64,000 nucleotides of DNA from Pycnopodia helianthoides (lineage: Eukaryota; Echinodermata; Asteroidea; Forcipulatida; Asteriidae). This document shows, piece by piece, positions 28,636-41,500 of this stretch; positions within the stretch are counted from its first letter, which is position 1; each line of letters opens with the position of its first letter. Under the pieces are notes generated by a model. The model had not been told where the DNA came from, searched no databases, and saw only the letters and a program-made list of their open reading frames with translations. A program made the position numbers and the translations under genes. The stretch lies in assembly GCA_032158295.1 (NCBI GenBank), contig CM063257.1, forward strand, positions 14,600,332 through 14,664,331, read 5' to 3'.

Positions 28636-29261
28636 AGCTCTTCACCACTCAGGCTGAACCATTCATGTATGACTATGTATATATTTTGATTCTATATTAA
28701 TAATTGATTCACTATTATATTTACATACAATTACCAGAATTGTTTAATGATTTTAATTAGTATTTAATCGGAGTAAATCTATGGAGGCTTTGTTCTTATT
28801 CTGCTTTTAATAATAAACACAAATACTAACAACTGTTGGTAATGATGACAAAATATGCTTTGCTGGAGGACTAAACGTGTTTAGTTTGTGATGGTTTGTT
28901 GATGGTTTGTTTAAGGTGTTTATTTATTTTTAGTTTCGTTATTAATGTGACATCAGTTTTGCTGTCTATGTATCTGCAATACTAGCGAATGAAACAATCC
29001 TGTCGAAGAAGATAAAACGGACTGGCTCAAAAATTAATGATTGACTTCAGACGTACAAATCCCACTGCCAGGAGCCATTTCCAGAAAGTCGATTAATGCA
29101 AATCCCAATCAGATTTCCAACCCAGATACTGTCAGAGAGTGGCCACACCTGATAGAAGTTGCAGATTTGCTACCCCCTACGATGCAGATGCAGAGATTGA
29201 ACTCCTAATTGTCAGGGTCCAGTGTTCACGGCGAGAAGATCCTGTTCCGAACAGCTAATAT
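28636..29261. other. AT-rich intergenic stretch
   Basis: No ORF or repeat recognised. AATAAA at 28812-28817 would fit a 3' end for the candidate exon at 28221. Confidence 0.4.
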
Positions 29262-29614
29262 TATTATACAGGATTGGTAGAGCTGACAAAACAGTCGCAA
29301 ACAAAGTTCATGTTTTGTGTGATTAACCATATACATGAAATAACAAACCTGTGAAAATTTGAGCTCAATTGGTCATCGAGGTCACGAGAAAATAGTGAAA
29401 AGAGACCTTATGTGTTTTCTGTTTTTCAAACATCAAGTTTATTATCGCGCGCGATAAAAACTATTGTTTTATTCATTTCTCAGAAACGATATCATTATAG
29501 GCAGAAACATTTTAAGGAACCCTTTCTACCATTACTTACTTTAAATCATGTAAGTTATGTGTGAATCTGTGAACATTTGTGTTTTTCGATCTTACCAATA
29601 GTGTACAGGGCCTG
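29262..29614 (-). mobile_element. Chimeric MITE (family A right end)
   Basis: The right end ATCTTACCAATAGTGTACAGG is family A, with the ATCGCGCGCGAT palindrome. The left end (TTATACAGGATTGGTAGAGC) matches the different element at 24345-24735. Confidence 0.6.
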
Positions 29615-29621
29615 TAAATAG

Positions 29622-30020
29622 CGCATCACACATAAGTCTCCATGCGCTTTACAGCAATTAATACAAACAATAAGCAAAGCAGGAAACTTTTTAGAATCGC
29701 TTTAAAAACAGTTTGAGTACTTGCAGTTTTTATTTGATGTGGTAGTGCATTCCAAAGAGAATGTGATGAATTCATGAATGACCGATGTCCGCATGTCTGA
29801 GTGTATGTCCGGTGTAGTGAGCAGCAATGGCCTGGTGGTTGATACACTTGAATAAGTTCCCGAAGGTGTGCTGGTGCTGAGCCATGGATGCATTTGTTTG
29901 TGAGGAGTAGAATCTTGAAAACAAAGCGCCTAGTAGTAACCAGTGCAGGGTGCGAAGAATTAGAGTTACAATCACATGCATTTTACAACAAACGGTTAAA
30001 ACCAGCCTCGTCCCCATGGT
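29622..30020 (-). mobile_element. LINE 3' end (L2/CR1-like)
   Basis: Minus-strand frames give TLHWLLLGA, then after a frameshift HGSAPAYLRELIQVYQP-like and SLWNALPHQIKTASTQTVFK, the usual end of invertebrate L2/CR1 reverse transcriptase ORFs. The stop is followed by GCGCTATTTACAGG. 5'-truncated and broken. Confidence 0.75.
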
Positions 30021-30335
30021 TTACTTTATATCCAACCATGTTTACAATAGCAAACCCTGGGAGGGAAACTCCTTACTTGGACCCTGATTGGACAAAACCA
30101 AATGTTAACCTTTGTCAAAACAGCTGGCCGGCTACCAATGTCAAACAGGCTATTAAATGTGGTACCGGACCACGAGACCATGACGAAGATGTGAATTTCG
30201 AAAAGCAGCCAGACTAATCTAATTTGCATACCTATCCAAAATGTTTGGATATGCAAATGATCCATTACCAGGGTGAGAGAGCGGTCAACCTCGTACTGCT
30301 CGACACACCCTGGGGACGAGGTTGGTTGGAAGGCC
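30000..30335. mobile_element. MITE with CCTCGTCCCC termini
   Basis: CAGCCTCGTCCCCATGG at the left mirrors TGGGGACGAGGTTGGTT at the right; TGGATATGCAAA/TTTGCATACCTATCC pair inside. Confidence 0.6.
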
Positions 30336-30499
30336 ACAACTCCAAGGTCTTCTCATCAAACACTGGACCAGAAACGGGATGGAATGGGAATGATTCTTAG
30401 CATACAGGGAAGGGGAGGGGTCTGCTTTTTAGCCCGGAGTCTTTACGATCTAGAACTGCCCTGTTTTGTCTACTTTTGTTTTTTGTTTTTTTGTTTTAC
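30336..30499. other. Unassigned intergenic stretch
   Basis: Ends in a (GTTTT)-rich run just outside the SLC16 duplication border. Nothing recognised. Confidence 0.4.
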
Positions 30500-30563
30500 C
30501 CAAAACAAGACGTAAATATTATAGAGGACGAAGACTGTCTTCAATCTGTAGTGGCCAGACACC

Positions 30564-30569
30564 TTTATT
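30564..30569 (-). terminator. Probable poly(A) signal, SLC16 copy A
   Basis: AATAAA on the minus strand, conserved in copy B at 45576-45581. Homology between the copies stops about 60 bp further on, consistent with the transcript end. Confidence 0.45.
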
Positions 30570-31044
30570 CATCAATCATTGCTCACGAGTAAACATCACT
30601 AAATGGTTAAAATCATTCAAATCAAAATCTCAACTGTTCTGATTCCTTGATTTCCCGATTCCGTCTCAACATTGCCAAGACATCAAAATTTGAGAGAAAG
30701 ACATCATTAGTAATTTTGAATCGGGCCAAGAACTTTCTAGCTAATCCAAATGAGCATTACGTCATGGGACAGTCTACCTATCGACGTACGATATGATTCG
30801 ACCATCACAGGATAAATTAAACACTCAACTGTACACCACTGGTACAAGTGCATCAGCTGTGATGAAAACTTGGTCCAATAGGGTTACCCCTGTATTCCTA
30901 TACTGTACATAAACTGTTGCCATGTTTATTCGGAGCCAAAAAACAAACAATCAAGAAAACACATTTTTATTTATTTCGCACGCTCCCTGCCTCCACACCG
31001 GCCATTAACGTAAGAGGGGCTTATTTTGCCAACCTCTGGTCCTA

Positions 31045-32342
31045 ATATGGATTTTTTTATTTATTTTGTATTTACGTCATTTTTAATGAGGGTAAACTCC
31101 GATCAGCGCCCAGCACTGCTTTCCATGGAGGCCCTCAGTACAAATACTGAACGAATAATTTTTTTTTTACACCATTAAAATTGTTTAAAAAGAAGCACAT
31201 TTTTTATAAAACAATTTGAGATTAAAAGACACATATAAAATAGAAATGGGTAATGAAAATAAGAGTGGGTAATTCATCTGGGATTAGAGAGGTTTCGCAG
31301 AGTCACCGATACTGTTACGCGAACGGACACGTCATAATACGTCATCACTTTTTGCCGTCCATGAGACGTATAACCGCTGTACACAAGTTAGAATAGTCGT
31401 TCGAAGCGGGAATCTGCCGCCGTTCACGTAAGCTAACAACGAGTATTGTTTTGTTCATGTTTTTGTAGCGGATTGTTATTTTTTATAAGGCACCATGTTT
31501 TCACTATGTCTGTATCAAACATGGACGTGGTTTGGAATTTGTTAACCACCACGCTTGAGAAAAAGAGTGAAACGGACTAAAAATTAGGCGACGGATTAGC
31601 GTAGCCTTTGGCGCCCTCTTGGGGGTATTCGTTAGAATTTTGCAAAACAAAACTACACAACACGCTTGACGCGAACGCGTACGGTTTCGATGTATGTATG
31701 CGTATTCGTATCCGCAACTCTGCAAAACCTCTCTAGTGTATACCAGTGGACATATATTCCGGAGCTAAGCCATACACACACTTGTACATTAAAATATTTC
31801 TAGAAGAATCAGCCCGCCGACGAACTTGCATCCACTTTAGCACAGTATATAAATCATTAATATGTATATCTCTAACCCTGCAACCCAATATTAATCTTTA
31901 GAACATGTTGTTTAGACCTTATCAATGTGTAATGACTATAGTAATAGTATTTCTTGAGTTCTTTAGTATCGTATTTATTGAGGCAACTCTTCAGGATACA
32001 GACTCATGTATAGCTCTACTTTCTAGCTTCCATTGTGAGTGTCAAAGGTCATCCAGTGCATATCTGTATTTAACCACAAGAGGGCGCTGCACCTCTTACA
32101 ATCTTGATGCCCGGTTTTGCAAAATCTGAATTCCATTAACATATTTATCAGCACTATGAGTCCAAACTGTACAACAATAGTCAATGTGAGGCAAAATGAC
32201 AGAATTATACAATTTATTTACGGGTATGTTAGTCAACTCAGCCGCTTCAACACTCCAAGCCTTTGCGAAACTTCGGCAGCAGTCTTATCACTATGAGTAT
32301 CCAATCTGAGATATTGGTCAAACCATACAGTAAGATATGGAT
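31045..32342 (-). mobile_element. 5'-truncated LINE in SLC16-A 3' UTR
   Basis: Minus-strand frames, broken by frameshifts, read like a non-LTR reverse transcriptase end (ILPHIDYCCTVWTH-like, LKWMQVRRRADSSRNILMYK). The tail is A-rich (ATAAATAAAAAAA). The direct repeat ATATGGAT flanks it (31045-31052 and 32335-32342) and copy B has one uninterrupted ATATGGAT at 46036-46043. It starts about 20 bp after the gene's stop codon. Confidence 0.75.
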
Positions 32343-32361
32343 GATGGAGACGCCATGTTGT

Positions 32362-32501
32362 TTATTGCGATGACTTGGATAAACTGCGATGTCTTTTCCG
32401 CTTCCAGTATAACCACAGTACAGCAACAACAGTCAGTGCTTGTGCACCAGCCATTAGACTGAAAGCCACGGTGTAGTCTCCAATAGTGTCATAAAGCAAT
32501 C
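32362..32501 (-). CDS. SLC16-A exon 4 (TM12, C-terminus)
   Basis: Acceptor TTCTCACCAG, phase 1. Encodes LLYDTIGDYTVAFSLMAGAQ, then ALTVVAVLWLYWKRKRHRSL and KSSQ, stop TAA. The stop overlaps an AATAAA. GLLYD-GDYT is the standard start of the last SLC16 membrane pair. Confidence 0.9.
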
Positions 32502-35500
32502 CTGGTGAGAACAAAAACAAAGACCATAACGTGAAAAAACAGGAACATTTTTAAGGCAGCCCTTTTATGTAAAAACTATTAAAAGATTTACTGTAAAAAA
32601 AATTAATACAAATAATGCAGTCAATTAAAATGAGGAACCTGTTTGGTCCTAACATGGTTACTTTTTCCTGCCACAGATTGGTGGCATTTGACTTAAGAGG
32701 GTTTGTTATGCCTTTTCTCAATGATTTCTTTAGCTAATTGTGTTGCTTACATGTCAAGGATACCTACAATTTTTTTGATATTTTTTGTTTGTTTATTTTA
32801 AATTAATTTGCCTATAGTTAGTTGAAAATAAAGAAAAACAAAAGAAATGAAGAACAGAACACAAATTATTTGTATTTTCTGTGAAAATATTATTTTATTA
32901 TCATTCATTCACCACAAGCCCATTGAATCACAGAACAAGGATCAGACACAACAACCATGCCTTGTCACCAAGCGGTGACTCACTCACACCACACTCACAC
33001 AGAGATAGAATTTTGTGCATGTGAAATGGGAATTTTTTTTTTCACCACCCCTCCTGACCAAATTGACGACCCCTGTTGATTGACACCCCTTCTAAAACGT
33101 GTGTAATGGTACACTGTAGGATAGCATGGAGTATCACAGGGTTGGGATCTACCATTTTGTAATGGTTATGTTTTTCTTGATATGTGCCACAGCTCTGTGG
33201 TTGGGTGCCTCGTTGCAAGGTTGCAATGAGCTGATGTTAAAGCAGTTTTTTTTAACAGCAAATGTGCTAAATTTGAAAAGAACTTAGTTGCAGTACCGTT
33301 AGTGTTATCGTTGCAGACGACGCAAAATAACTCACCTGGAAAATAAAGAAGAAGGAGTAATGTCACACCAGACCCAGTTCCCATCCATCCCAGCACATGG
33401 CCCATCTGTTCGTCACCGAATGTCTCCTTTATGACAACATCTGTGAATATTGAAGTCATTGCTATAGCAGTTCCAAACAAGAAAGTATTCGCAATAATCG
33501 GCCAATAAGACATCAACCATGGATCAACAGCATAATAAATGGCGACTATAAGTAGAGTTAAAGCAAGCCACGTGTATTTGCTGATAACCTGCACAGTTTG
33601 AACCAATGGACCAGTCATAACGCAGGCTACTCCTCTCCCGATGCCATACGCGACAATGAAATGCGATGTGTCTTCCAGTGTGAAGTCTTTATACACGGTA
33701 GCGTACTGAACATAGTATATTACCCATGCAGAGTTTGCCATTGTCCAAACAGAGTATATAAATACAGCAAGCCAGAAGGACATGGATGAGAATAAACCAA
33801 GCTGGAATGTATCTCTAGCAAATGAGTTGACTGCAGTAAAACAAGAACAGCCAATCTGGTTGCTTGGTGCCACTTTGTCGTCGCTGGTCTCTTGCTCCTC
33901 GTCTGTGAGAGCTGCCTCATAACCATCTTGACTACCACTAGCAGCAGGTGGTTTTATCAGAGCTCCGCAGACAGCAAGATGTAAGACTATACCCCCAAGT
34001 AGTAGCATTGTTCCCCTCCAGCCGTAGATATCTAGGAAAAGCTGTATCAAGGGCACAATAGTCACGAAGGCAAAGGAGTTTCCCAGGGCCGCCACGCTGT
34101 AGGCTGCTGTGATAGATGTAGTGAAGTAGCATCCGATCAGATGCCTCGTCATTACAATTGAGATGCCAATAGCTGATCCTGAATAGCAACAACAAACAAT
34201 TAAACAAAATGAGCAAATAAGGGAGGACATCGAATTCTTACACGAAGTTAACCTCGAGAGCCCTCTAGGTAACTCGAGGTTTGTAGGATTAGTCAATAGT
34301 ACAACAGGTCAAACTTTATTTACGGATTAGTTTGGGATTACACAGACATAAATTGGTTCATTGTCCTGCTGGCATGATCTGCCAGCTCCAGCTCTGGTCA
34401 TGTATATGCTAGTGATGAAACCCAGTGGTGTGCAATGACCTGAAGATAATGAGGAATGTACCTTGCAGTACCTTGAGGTCCCACAAGGTCCAACCCCAGG
34501 TTAGAATTCGATGTCCTCCCTCAGAAGAACAGAGAAAAGACAGTCGATTTAACGATACAAACAAATAAAACAGGAATATTCCATTCAATAAAATAACATA
34601 TTATTTCAATGAGCCACTAATCTAGTTAATTAATATTAGTTAGACCAGACGAAATTTCGGTAGTCAGTTCAGGAAGATCGCAAGTTTCAGTGACGATATG
34701 CTTATATTATTACCTGTAAAAGTCCACTTGGGCAAGATGGGACAGATAACCAGTTTTTGGTTAATACTGTAGCAGAAGTGCAAGTGATTAACATGTGATT
34801 GTTTTCTTTTTAGTGTTTGTATTGCAGGCAGTGCCGCTTGACGACTTGGCAATGCAAGCGAGCAGCGCTTAGCGCATGCAGTGACCCAGACTAGCGGGTT
34901 GCGCGTGCGCAGTGGCGTTTTAGGAACTCATGTTTAGGCGATGCTGCAGCGGGGCTGGCTCCAGTGAGTCAGTCGCAGAAATGTTTTTAAGTAGAAAGTA
35001 CAGTAATTTAGTTCGTGGAGCAGACAGATCGTAACTTGAAGTTCACTGTACAAATTGTATATTGTTTTGTTCATTCTTGCATATTGTGTTATATGTGCCT
35101 ATGACATTCTCCTACGGGAGTTGTGGGATATGTCTGTGTATTTATTGTAACGTGATTGGTCTGTGTGAAACGCTAGTAGAGTGTAAATGCCGGTCGCAAA
35201 AGCGTTGTCTTTGGTCAAGGGCGACAACACCTAGTAGGAGTGGAATATTTAAGTGGTGTATAAGTATAGACACACTAAGACAGCGCGGGTCGCATCCTTT
35301 TGGTGTTGTATTTTCCTTTTGCAGTTCTGGAAGTGCTAATGGTTACTACGAAGGCATTGCTTGTAGTGTTAACCAGTATTGAACGTTCAGTGTACGTTAG
35401 AAACCTTTGGAGATCACTGTCCGCGGTAAACCAATGGAAAGGGTCACTTGCAAGTACGGTTAACACTAGCCTACGGTTACATGGAAGAGGTAAAGTTACA

Positions 35501-38500
35501 TGCAAGGGGTATGGTTACATGAAAGAGTATGGTTACATGTAAGAGGTACGGTTACATGCAAGGGATACGGTTTAAAGAAAGAAGTACAGTTACATGTAAG
35601 AGGTACGGTTACATGCAAGAAGTTTGGTTACATGGAACAGGTACAGTTACATGCAAGGGGTATGGTTACATGAAAGAGTATGGTTACATATAAGAGGTAC
35701 GGTTACATGCAAGGGATACGGTTACAAGAAAGATGTACGGTTACATGCAAGAGGTACGGTTACATGTAAGTGGTATGGTTACATGTAAGAGGTACGGTTC
35801 AATGCAAGAGGTACGGTTACATGTAACAGGTACGGTTACATGAAAGAAGTACGGTTACATACAAGAGGTACAGTTACATGCAAGAGGTATGGTTACATGT
35901 AAGAGGTCAGTTACATGCAAGGGGTACGGTTACATGTAAGATGTACGGTTACATGCAAGAGGTACGGTAACATGTTCAGTTACATGCAAGAAATACGGTT
36001 AAATGTAAGAGGTACCTCTACATGCAAGAGGTACGGTTATATTTAAGAGGTACCGTTCCAGTGGCCGTGCCAATTGTACTGGCTGGTTTACCATTGGCTG
36101 TGCCAATGGTACTACAACATGTAAGAGGTACGGTTACATGCAAGGGATACGGTTACAAGAAAGATGTACGGTTAGATGTAAGAGGTACGGTTTCATGCAA
36201 GAGGTATGTTTCAATGTAAGAGGTATGGTTCAATGCAAGAGGTACGGTTACATGTAAGAGGTACACTTACATGAAAGAAGTACGGTTACATACAAGATGT
36301 ACAGTTACATGCAAGAGGTATGGTTACATGTAAGAGGTCAGTTGCATGCAAGAGGTATGGTTACATGTAAGAGATACGGTTTAATGCAAGAGATACGGTT
36401 ATATGCAAGGGGTATGGTTACATGAAAGAGGTCAGTTACATGCAAGGGATACGGTTAAATGTAAGCGGTACGTCTACATGCAAGATCGAGGTGCGGTTAT
36501 ACTTAAGAGGTAAGGTTCCAATGGCCGTGCCAATTGTACTGGCTGGTTTACCATTGGCTGTGCCAATGGTACTACAACATGTAAATGGTTTACCATTCCT
36601 GGTTTTTACCATTGAGCCAATGGTACGAAAAACGATCCAAAACACCATTAGATCTAATGGTACTATCTACTAATTATTTCCAAACATAAAGTTAACCCAG
36701 TATTTCGCCAAATTTAACTAACCTTTCTGTAAAAAATAATGAGCAAACAGTAGTTTTATTACCTGCAAATACGGTAAGGATGAAGGTAATGAGGTATAAA
36801 CTGGGTAGTAATGACGCAGCCATCATGGAGATACCAGCAACTAATCCACTCACTGTCAACACAGTCCTGGCACCAAATCTCTCTTTTAGTGGCGTTGCTA
36901 AGATGCCTATAAAAAAGAGAAATTGTTGTAATAAAAATACTTAGTTTTAGGAAAGGAGAAAAAACAATTTCGACGAGAAGATGTTCTGACGATGTGGCAG
37001 CGACAATAGCGGATACATGTACGATAGGTTATTCTGGGCAAGTGCAGATTATTTTCTTTTTAAGTATGTGGTTTAAACTTGGCCAACTTGTAGACAGACT
37101 AGCGCTGGCGTAGCTCGGGGGGGGGGGGGGGCGTTGCCCGGTTTCTGATCTACTTTCGGAAATTTAGTTTCTATGGGAGACTACAGTAGAATGGAAATGG
37201 TTCAAACTGACGTATAATTTTTGTAATTGTTTTACCTTTCTCTGGGTTAAGCTGACCCAGAAATGGATCAGGCCTACTGAGTCCCGGAATCCGGGTCAAT
37301 TCTACAGTAGAATGGAAATAGTTCAAACTGACGTATAATTTTTGTAATTTTTTTACCTTTCTCTGGGTTAAGCTGACCCAGAAATGGATCAGGCCCACTG
37401 AGTCCCGGAATCGGGTCAATTCTTACTCTTAATTTTTAGAGTGTATGTACATGAAATAAAACAACAGTGGTTCCAAAATCCAAAATGTTTGTCTCTTAGT
37501 TCAGGAGATAAGCAGTTGACGTCAACAACATTATGACGTCATGATAACGTTCTTTGTTTAATTTTAAGATACTAAATCAAGTCACCAGCTATAGCATCCG
37601 GTTTTTTATGAGGGGCCGTTTATGACTTAATGAGCAGTAACAAAAATATAAAAGCAAACCCATATATAAAAGAGCAAACCCATATATAAAAGAGCAAACC
37701 CATATATATAAGAGGAAACCCATATATATATAAGAGCAAACCCATATATAAAAGAGCAAACCCATAATTATATAAAAGAGCAAACCCATATATATAAGAG
37801 TAAACCCATATATTTAAGAGCAAACCCATGTGTAAAAGAGCAAACCATATATAAAAGAGAAAACCCATATATAAAAGAGCAAACCCATATATAAAAGAGC
37901 AAACCCACATATAAATGAGGAGACCCATTAATATATAAGAGCAAACTCGTGTATAAAAGAGCAAACCCATAATTATATAAAAGAGCAAATCCATAATTAA
38001 AATAAAAGAGCAAACCCATATATAAATGAGCAAACCCATATATAAAAGAGCAAACCCATATATATAAGAGCAAACCCATATATAAAAGAGCAAACCCATA
38101 ATTATATAAAAGAGCAAACCCATCTATAAAAGAGCAAACCCATATATAAAAGAGCAAACCCATATATATATATAAGAGCAAACCCAAATATAAAAGAGCA
38201 AACCCATAATTAAATAAAAAAGCAAACCCATAATTAAATAAAAGAGCAAACCCATGTATAAAAGAGCAAACCCATATAAGAGCAAACCCATATATAAAAG
38301 AGCAAACCCATAATTATATAAAAGAGCAAACCCATCTATAAAAGAGCAAACCCATATATAAAAGAGGAGACCCATATATATAAGAGCAAACCCATAATTA
38401 TATAAAAGAGCAAACCCATATTATTTAAGAGCAAACCCATGTGTAAAAGATCAAACCATATATAAAAGAGTAAACCCATATATAAAAGAGCAAACCCTTA

Positions 38501-41500
38501 TATAAAAGAGCAAACCCTTATATAAAAGAGCAAACCCATATATAAAAGAGCAAACCCATAATTATATAAAAGAGCAAACCCATCTATAAAAGAGCAAACC
38601 CATATATAAAAGAGCAAACCCATATATATAAGAGCAAACCCATATATAAAAGAGCAAACCCATAAATATATAAAAGAGCAAACCCTTAAATATAGGAGCA
38701 AAACCCATATGAGGGCAAACCCATAAATATAAGAGCAAACCCATAATTATATAAAAGAGCAAACCCATATATAAAAGAGCAAACCCATACATATAAGAGC
38801 AAACCCATATATAAAAGAGCAAACCCATAACTATATAAAAGAGCAAACCAATCTATAAAAGAGCAAACCCATTGATAAAAGAGCAAACCCATATATAAAA
38901 GAGGAGACCCATATATAAGAGCAAACCAATAATTATATAAAAGAGCAAACCCATAACTATATAAAAGAGCAACACCATAAATAAAAGAGCAAACCCATAT
39001 ATAAAAGAGGAGACCCATATATAAGAGCAAACTCATATATAAAAGAGCAACCCATAATTATATAAAAGAGCAAACCAATCTATAAAAGAGCAAACCCATT
39101 GATAAAAGAGCAAACCCATATATCAAAGAGGAGACCCATATATAAGAGCAAACCCATATACATAAGAGCAAACTCATATATAAAAGAGCAAACCCATAAA
39201 TAAAAGAGCAAACCCATATATAAAAGAGGAGACCCATATATAAGAGCAAACTCACATATAAAAGAGCAAACCCATATATAAAAGAGCAAACCCATAAATA
39301 AAAGAGCAAACCCATATATAAAAGAGGAGACCCAATATATAAGAGCAAACCCATAATTATATAAAAGAGCAAACCCATAATTATATAAAAGAGCAAACCC
39401 ATGTGTAAAAGAGCAAACCATATATAAAAGAGCAAACTCATATATAAAAGAGCAAACCCATATATAAAAGAGCAAACCCATATATAAAAGAGCAAACCCA
39501 TAATATATATAAAAGAGCAAACCCATGTATAAAAGAGCAAACCCAAAAATACATAAAAGAGCAAACCCTTAAATATAGGAGCAAACCCATATGAGAGCAA
39601 ACCCATATATATAAGAGCAAACCCATAATTATATAAAAGGGCAAACCCATCTATAAAAGAGCAAACCCATAAATATAAGAGCAAACCCATATGAAAAAGA
39701 GCAAACCAATATATATAAGAGCAAACCCATATATTTAAGAGCAAACCCATGTGTCAAAGAGCAAACCATATATAAAAGAGCAAACCCATATATAAAAGAG
39801 CAAACCCATAAATATATAAGAGCAAACCTTAATATATATAAGAGCAAACCCATATATTTAAGAGCAAACCCATATATAAAAGAGGAGACCCATATATAAA
39901 AGAGCAAACCCATATATTTAAGAGCAAACCCATGTGTAAAAGAGCAAACCATATATAAAAGAGCAAACCCATATATAAAAGAGCAAACCCATATATAAAA
40001 GAGCAAACCCATAATTATATAAAAGAGCAAACCCATCTATAAAAGAGCAAACCCATATATAAAAGAGGAGACCCATATATATAAGAGCAAACCCATATAT
40101 AAAAGAGGAGACCCATATATATGAGCAAACTCGTGTATAAAAGAGCAAACCCATAATTATATAAAAGAGCAAACCCATAAATAAAAGAGCAAACCCATAT
40201 ATTTAAGAGCAAACCCATATATATAAGAGCAAACCCATATATATAAGAGCAAACCCATATATATAAGAGCAAACCCATGTGTAAAAGAGCAAACCCATAT
40301 ATAAAAGAGCAAATCCATATATCAAAGAGGAGACCCATATATAAAAGAGCAAACCCATATATAAAAGAGCAAACCCATATATAAAAGAGCAAACCATATA
40401 TAAAAGAGCAAACCCATAATAAGAGCATACCATATATATATATATATATAAGAGCAAACCCATATATATTTATGTATGTATATAAAAAAAATGTCTGTGC
40501 CTATCACAGATGTGGTAGAGAACTTGCTATCTCAGCCTAGGTTTAGAGAATGAATGCAACAGCAGGAGGGGGGGGGGGGTAGGGAGGACCGCAATGGGCA
40601 ACTTCAACAAGTTAAACTTCAAGTGCAACTTTAAAGGAACATTACAGAATTGGTTTTTGCTAACAAAACAGTTGCTGGCAGTGTAAGCACTTTATGACAT
40701 AAACTGACAAACCTGTAGAAGTTTGAGATCGATCGGCCATCTGGGTCACGAGAAAATAGTAAAAAATCGATTACACATTTGCATGAAATCATATGGATTC
40801 AACACACGAATAAAACGCTCACTGAGCGATAAACTCCAATCGGAAAATTAGTTTATTCATTTCTCATTAAATATGGCGTTTCAGACAGAAATATGTCAAG
40901 GGATGTTTTCTACTATCATCATCATTAGACCGTGTAAGTTTTATGTAATTCTGTGATAAAAAGTATATTTTACAAGTTTTTTTCTTACCAATTCTGCAAT
41001 GTCCCTTTGAAGGTATTGTACACTTTTGGTCATAGCTCAAAATCAGTGTCCACATTTTGTGTGATTAAACATATGCATGAACAAAAAACCTGTGAAAGTT
41101 TGAGCTCATGGTCATCGAGGTCACGAGAAAATAGTGAAAAGAGATCTTATGTGTTTTCTGTTTTTTTCAAATTATCGCGCGCGATAATTACTATTGTTTT
41201 ACTCGTTTCTCAGAAACGATATCATTTTAGGCAGAAATATTTTAAGGAACCCTTTCTACCATTGCTTACTTTAAATCATGTAAGTTATGTGTGAATCTGT
41301 AAACATTGTGTTTTTCGATCTTACCATTAGTGTACAGGGCCTTTAAGTGCAACAACATCGTGGACATACCCGTTCGGGGTAGGCCTGGTACTGCTCTGAT
41401 TATATGGGTTTATGGGTTTGCTCTTATATAATTGTAACTGCTCATTCGTCATAAACGACCCCTCATAGCTTTTATAGCTTAAAGTTAGGATTATACTTTC

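Larger units (their letters stand above)
37607..41467. mobile_element. TIR element carrying an expanded satellite
   Basis: TATGAGGGGCCGTTTATGAC and AATGAGCAGT at the left mirror ACTGCTCATTCGTCATAAAC and GACCCCTCATA at the right. The satellite motif GAGCAAACCCATA occurs next to both termini in inverted orientation, so it began as a subterminal motif. Copy B has an unoccupied site (TATAGTATACAGCTTTTACA near 58400). Two TTAA MITEs (40631-41346) later entered it. Confidence 0.7.

Noticed and set aside
34771..35450. A solo LTR in SLC16-A intron 2
   Set aside because: The segment is specific to copy A, but I found no paired TG...CA ends or target duplication.
37640..40480. Regular short repeats as a possible CRISPR array
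   Set aside because: Units are contiguous, without unique spacers, in an animal intron.
37620..40507. Many minus-strand ORFs (up to 230 codons) of repeated MGLLFYIWVCSFI-type peptide, resembling a membrane protein family
   Set aside because: They are translations of the 20-bp satellite, overlap in all three frames and lie within an SLC16 intron.
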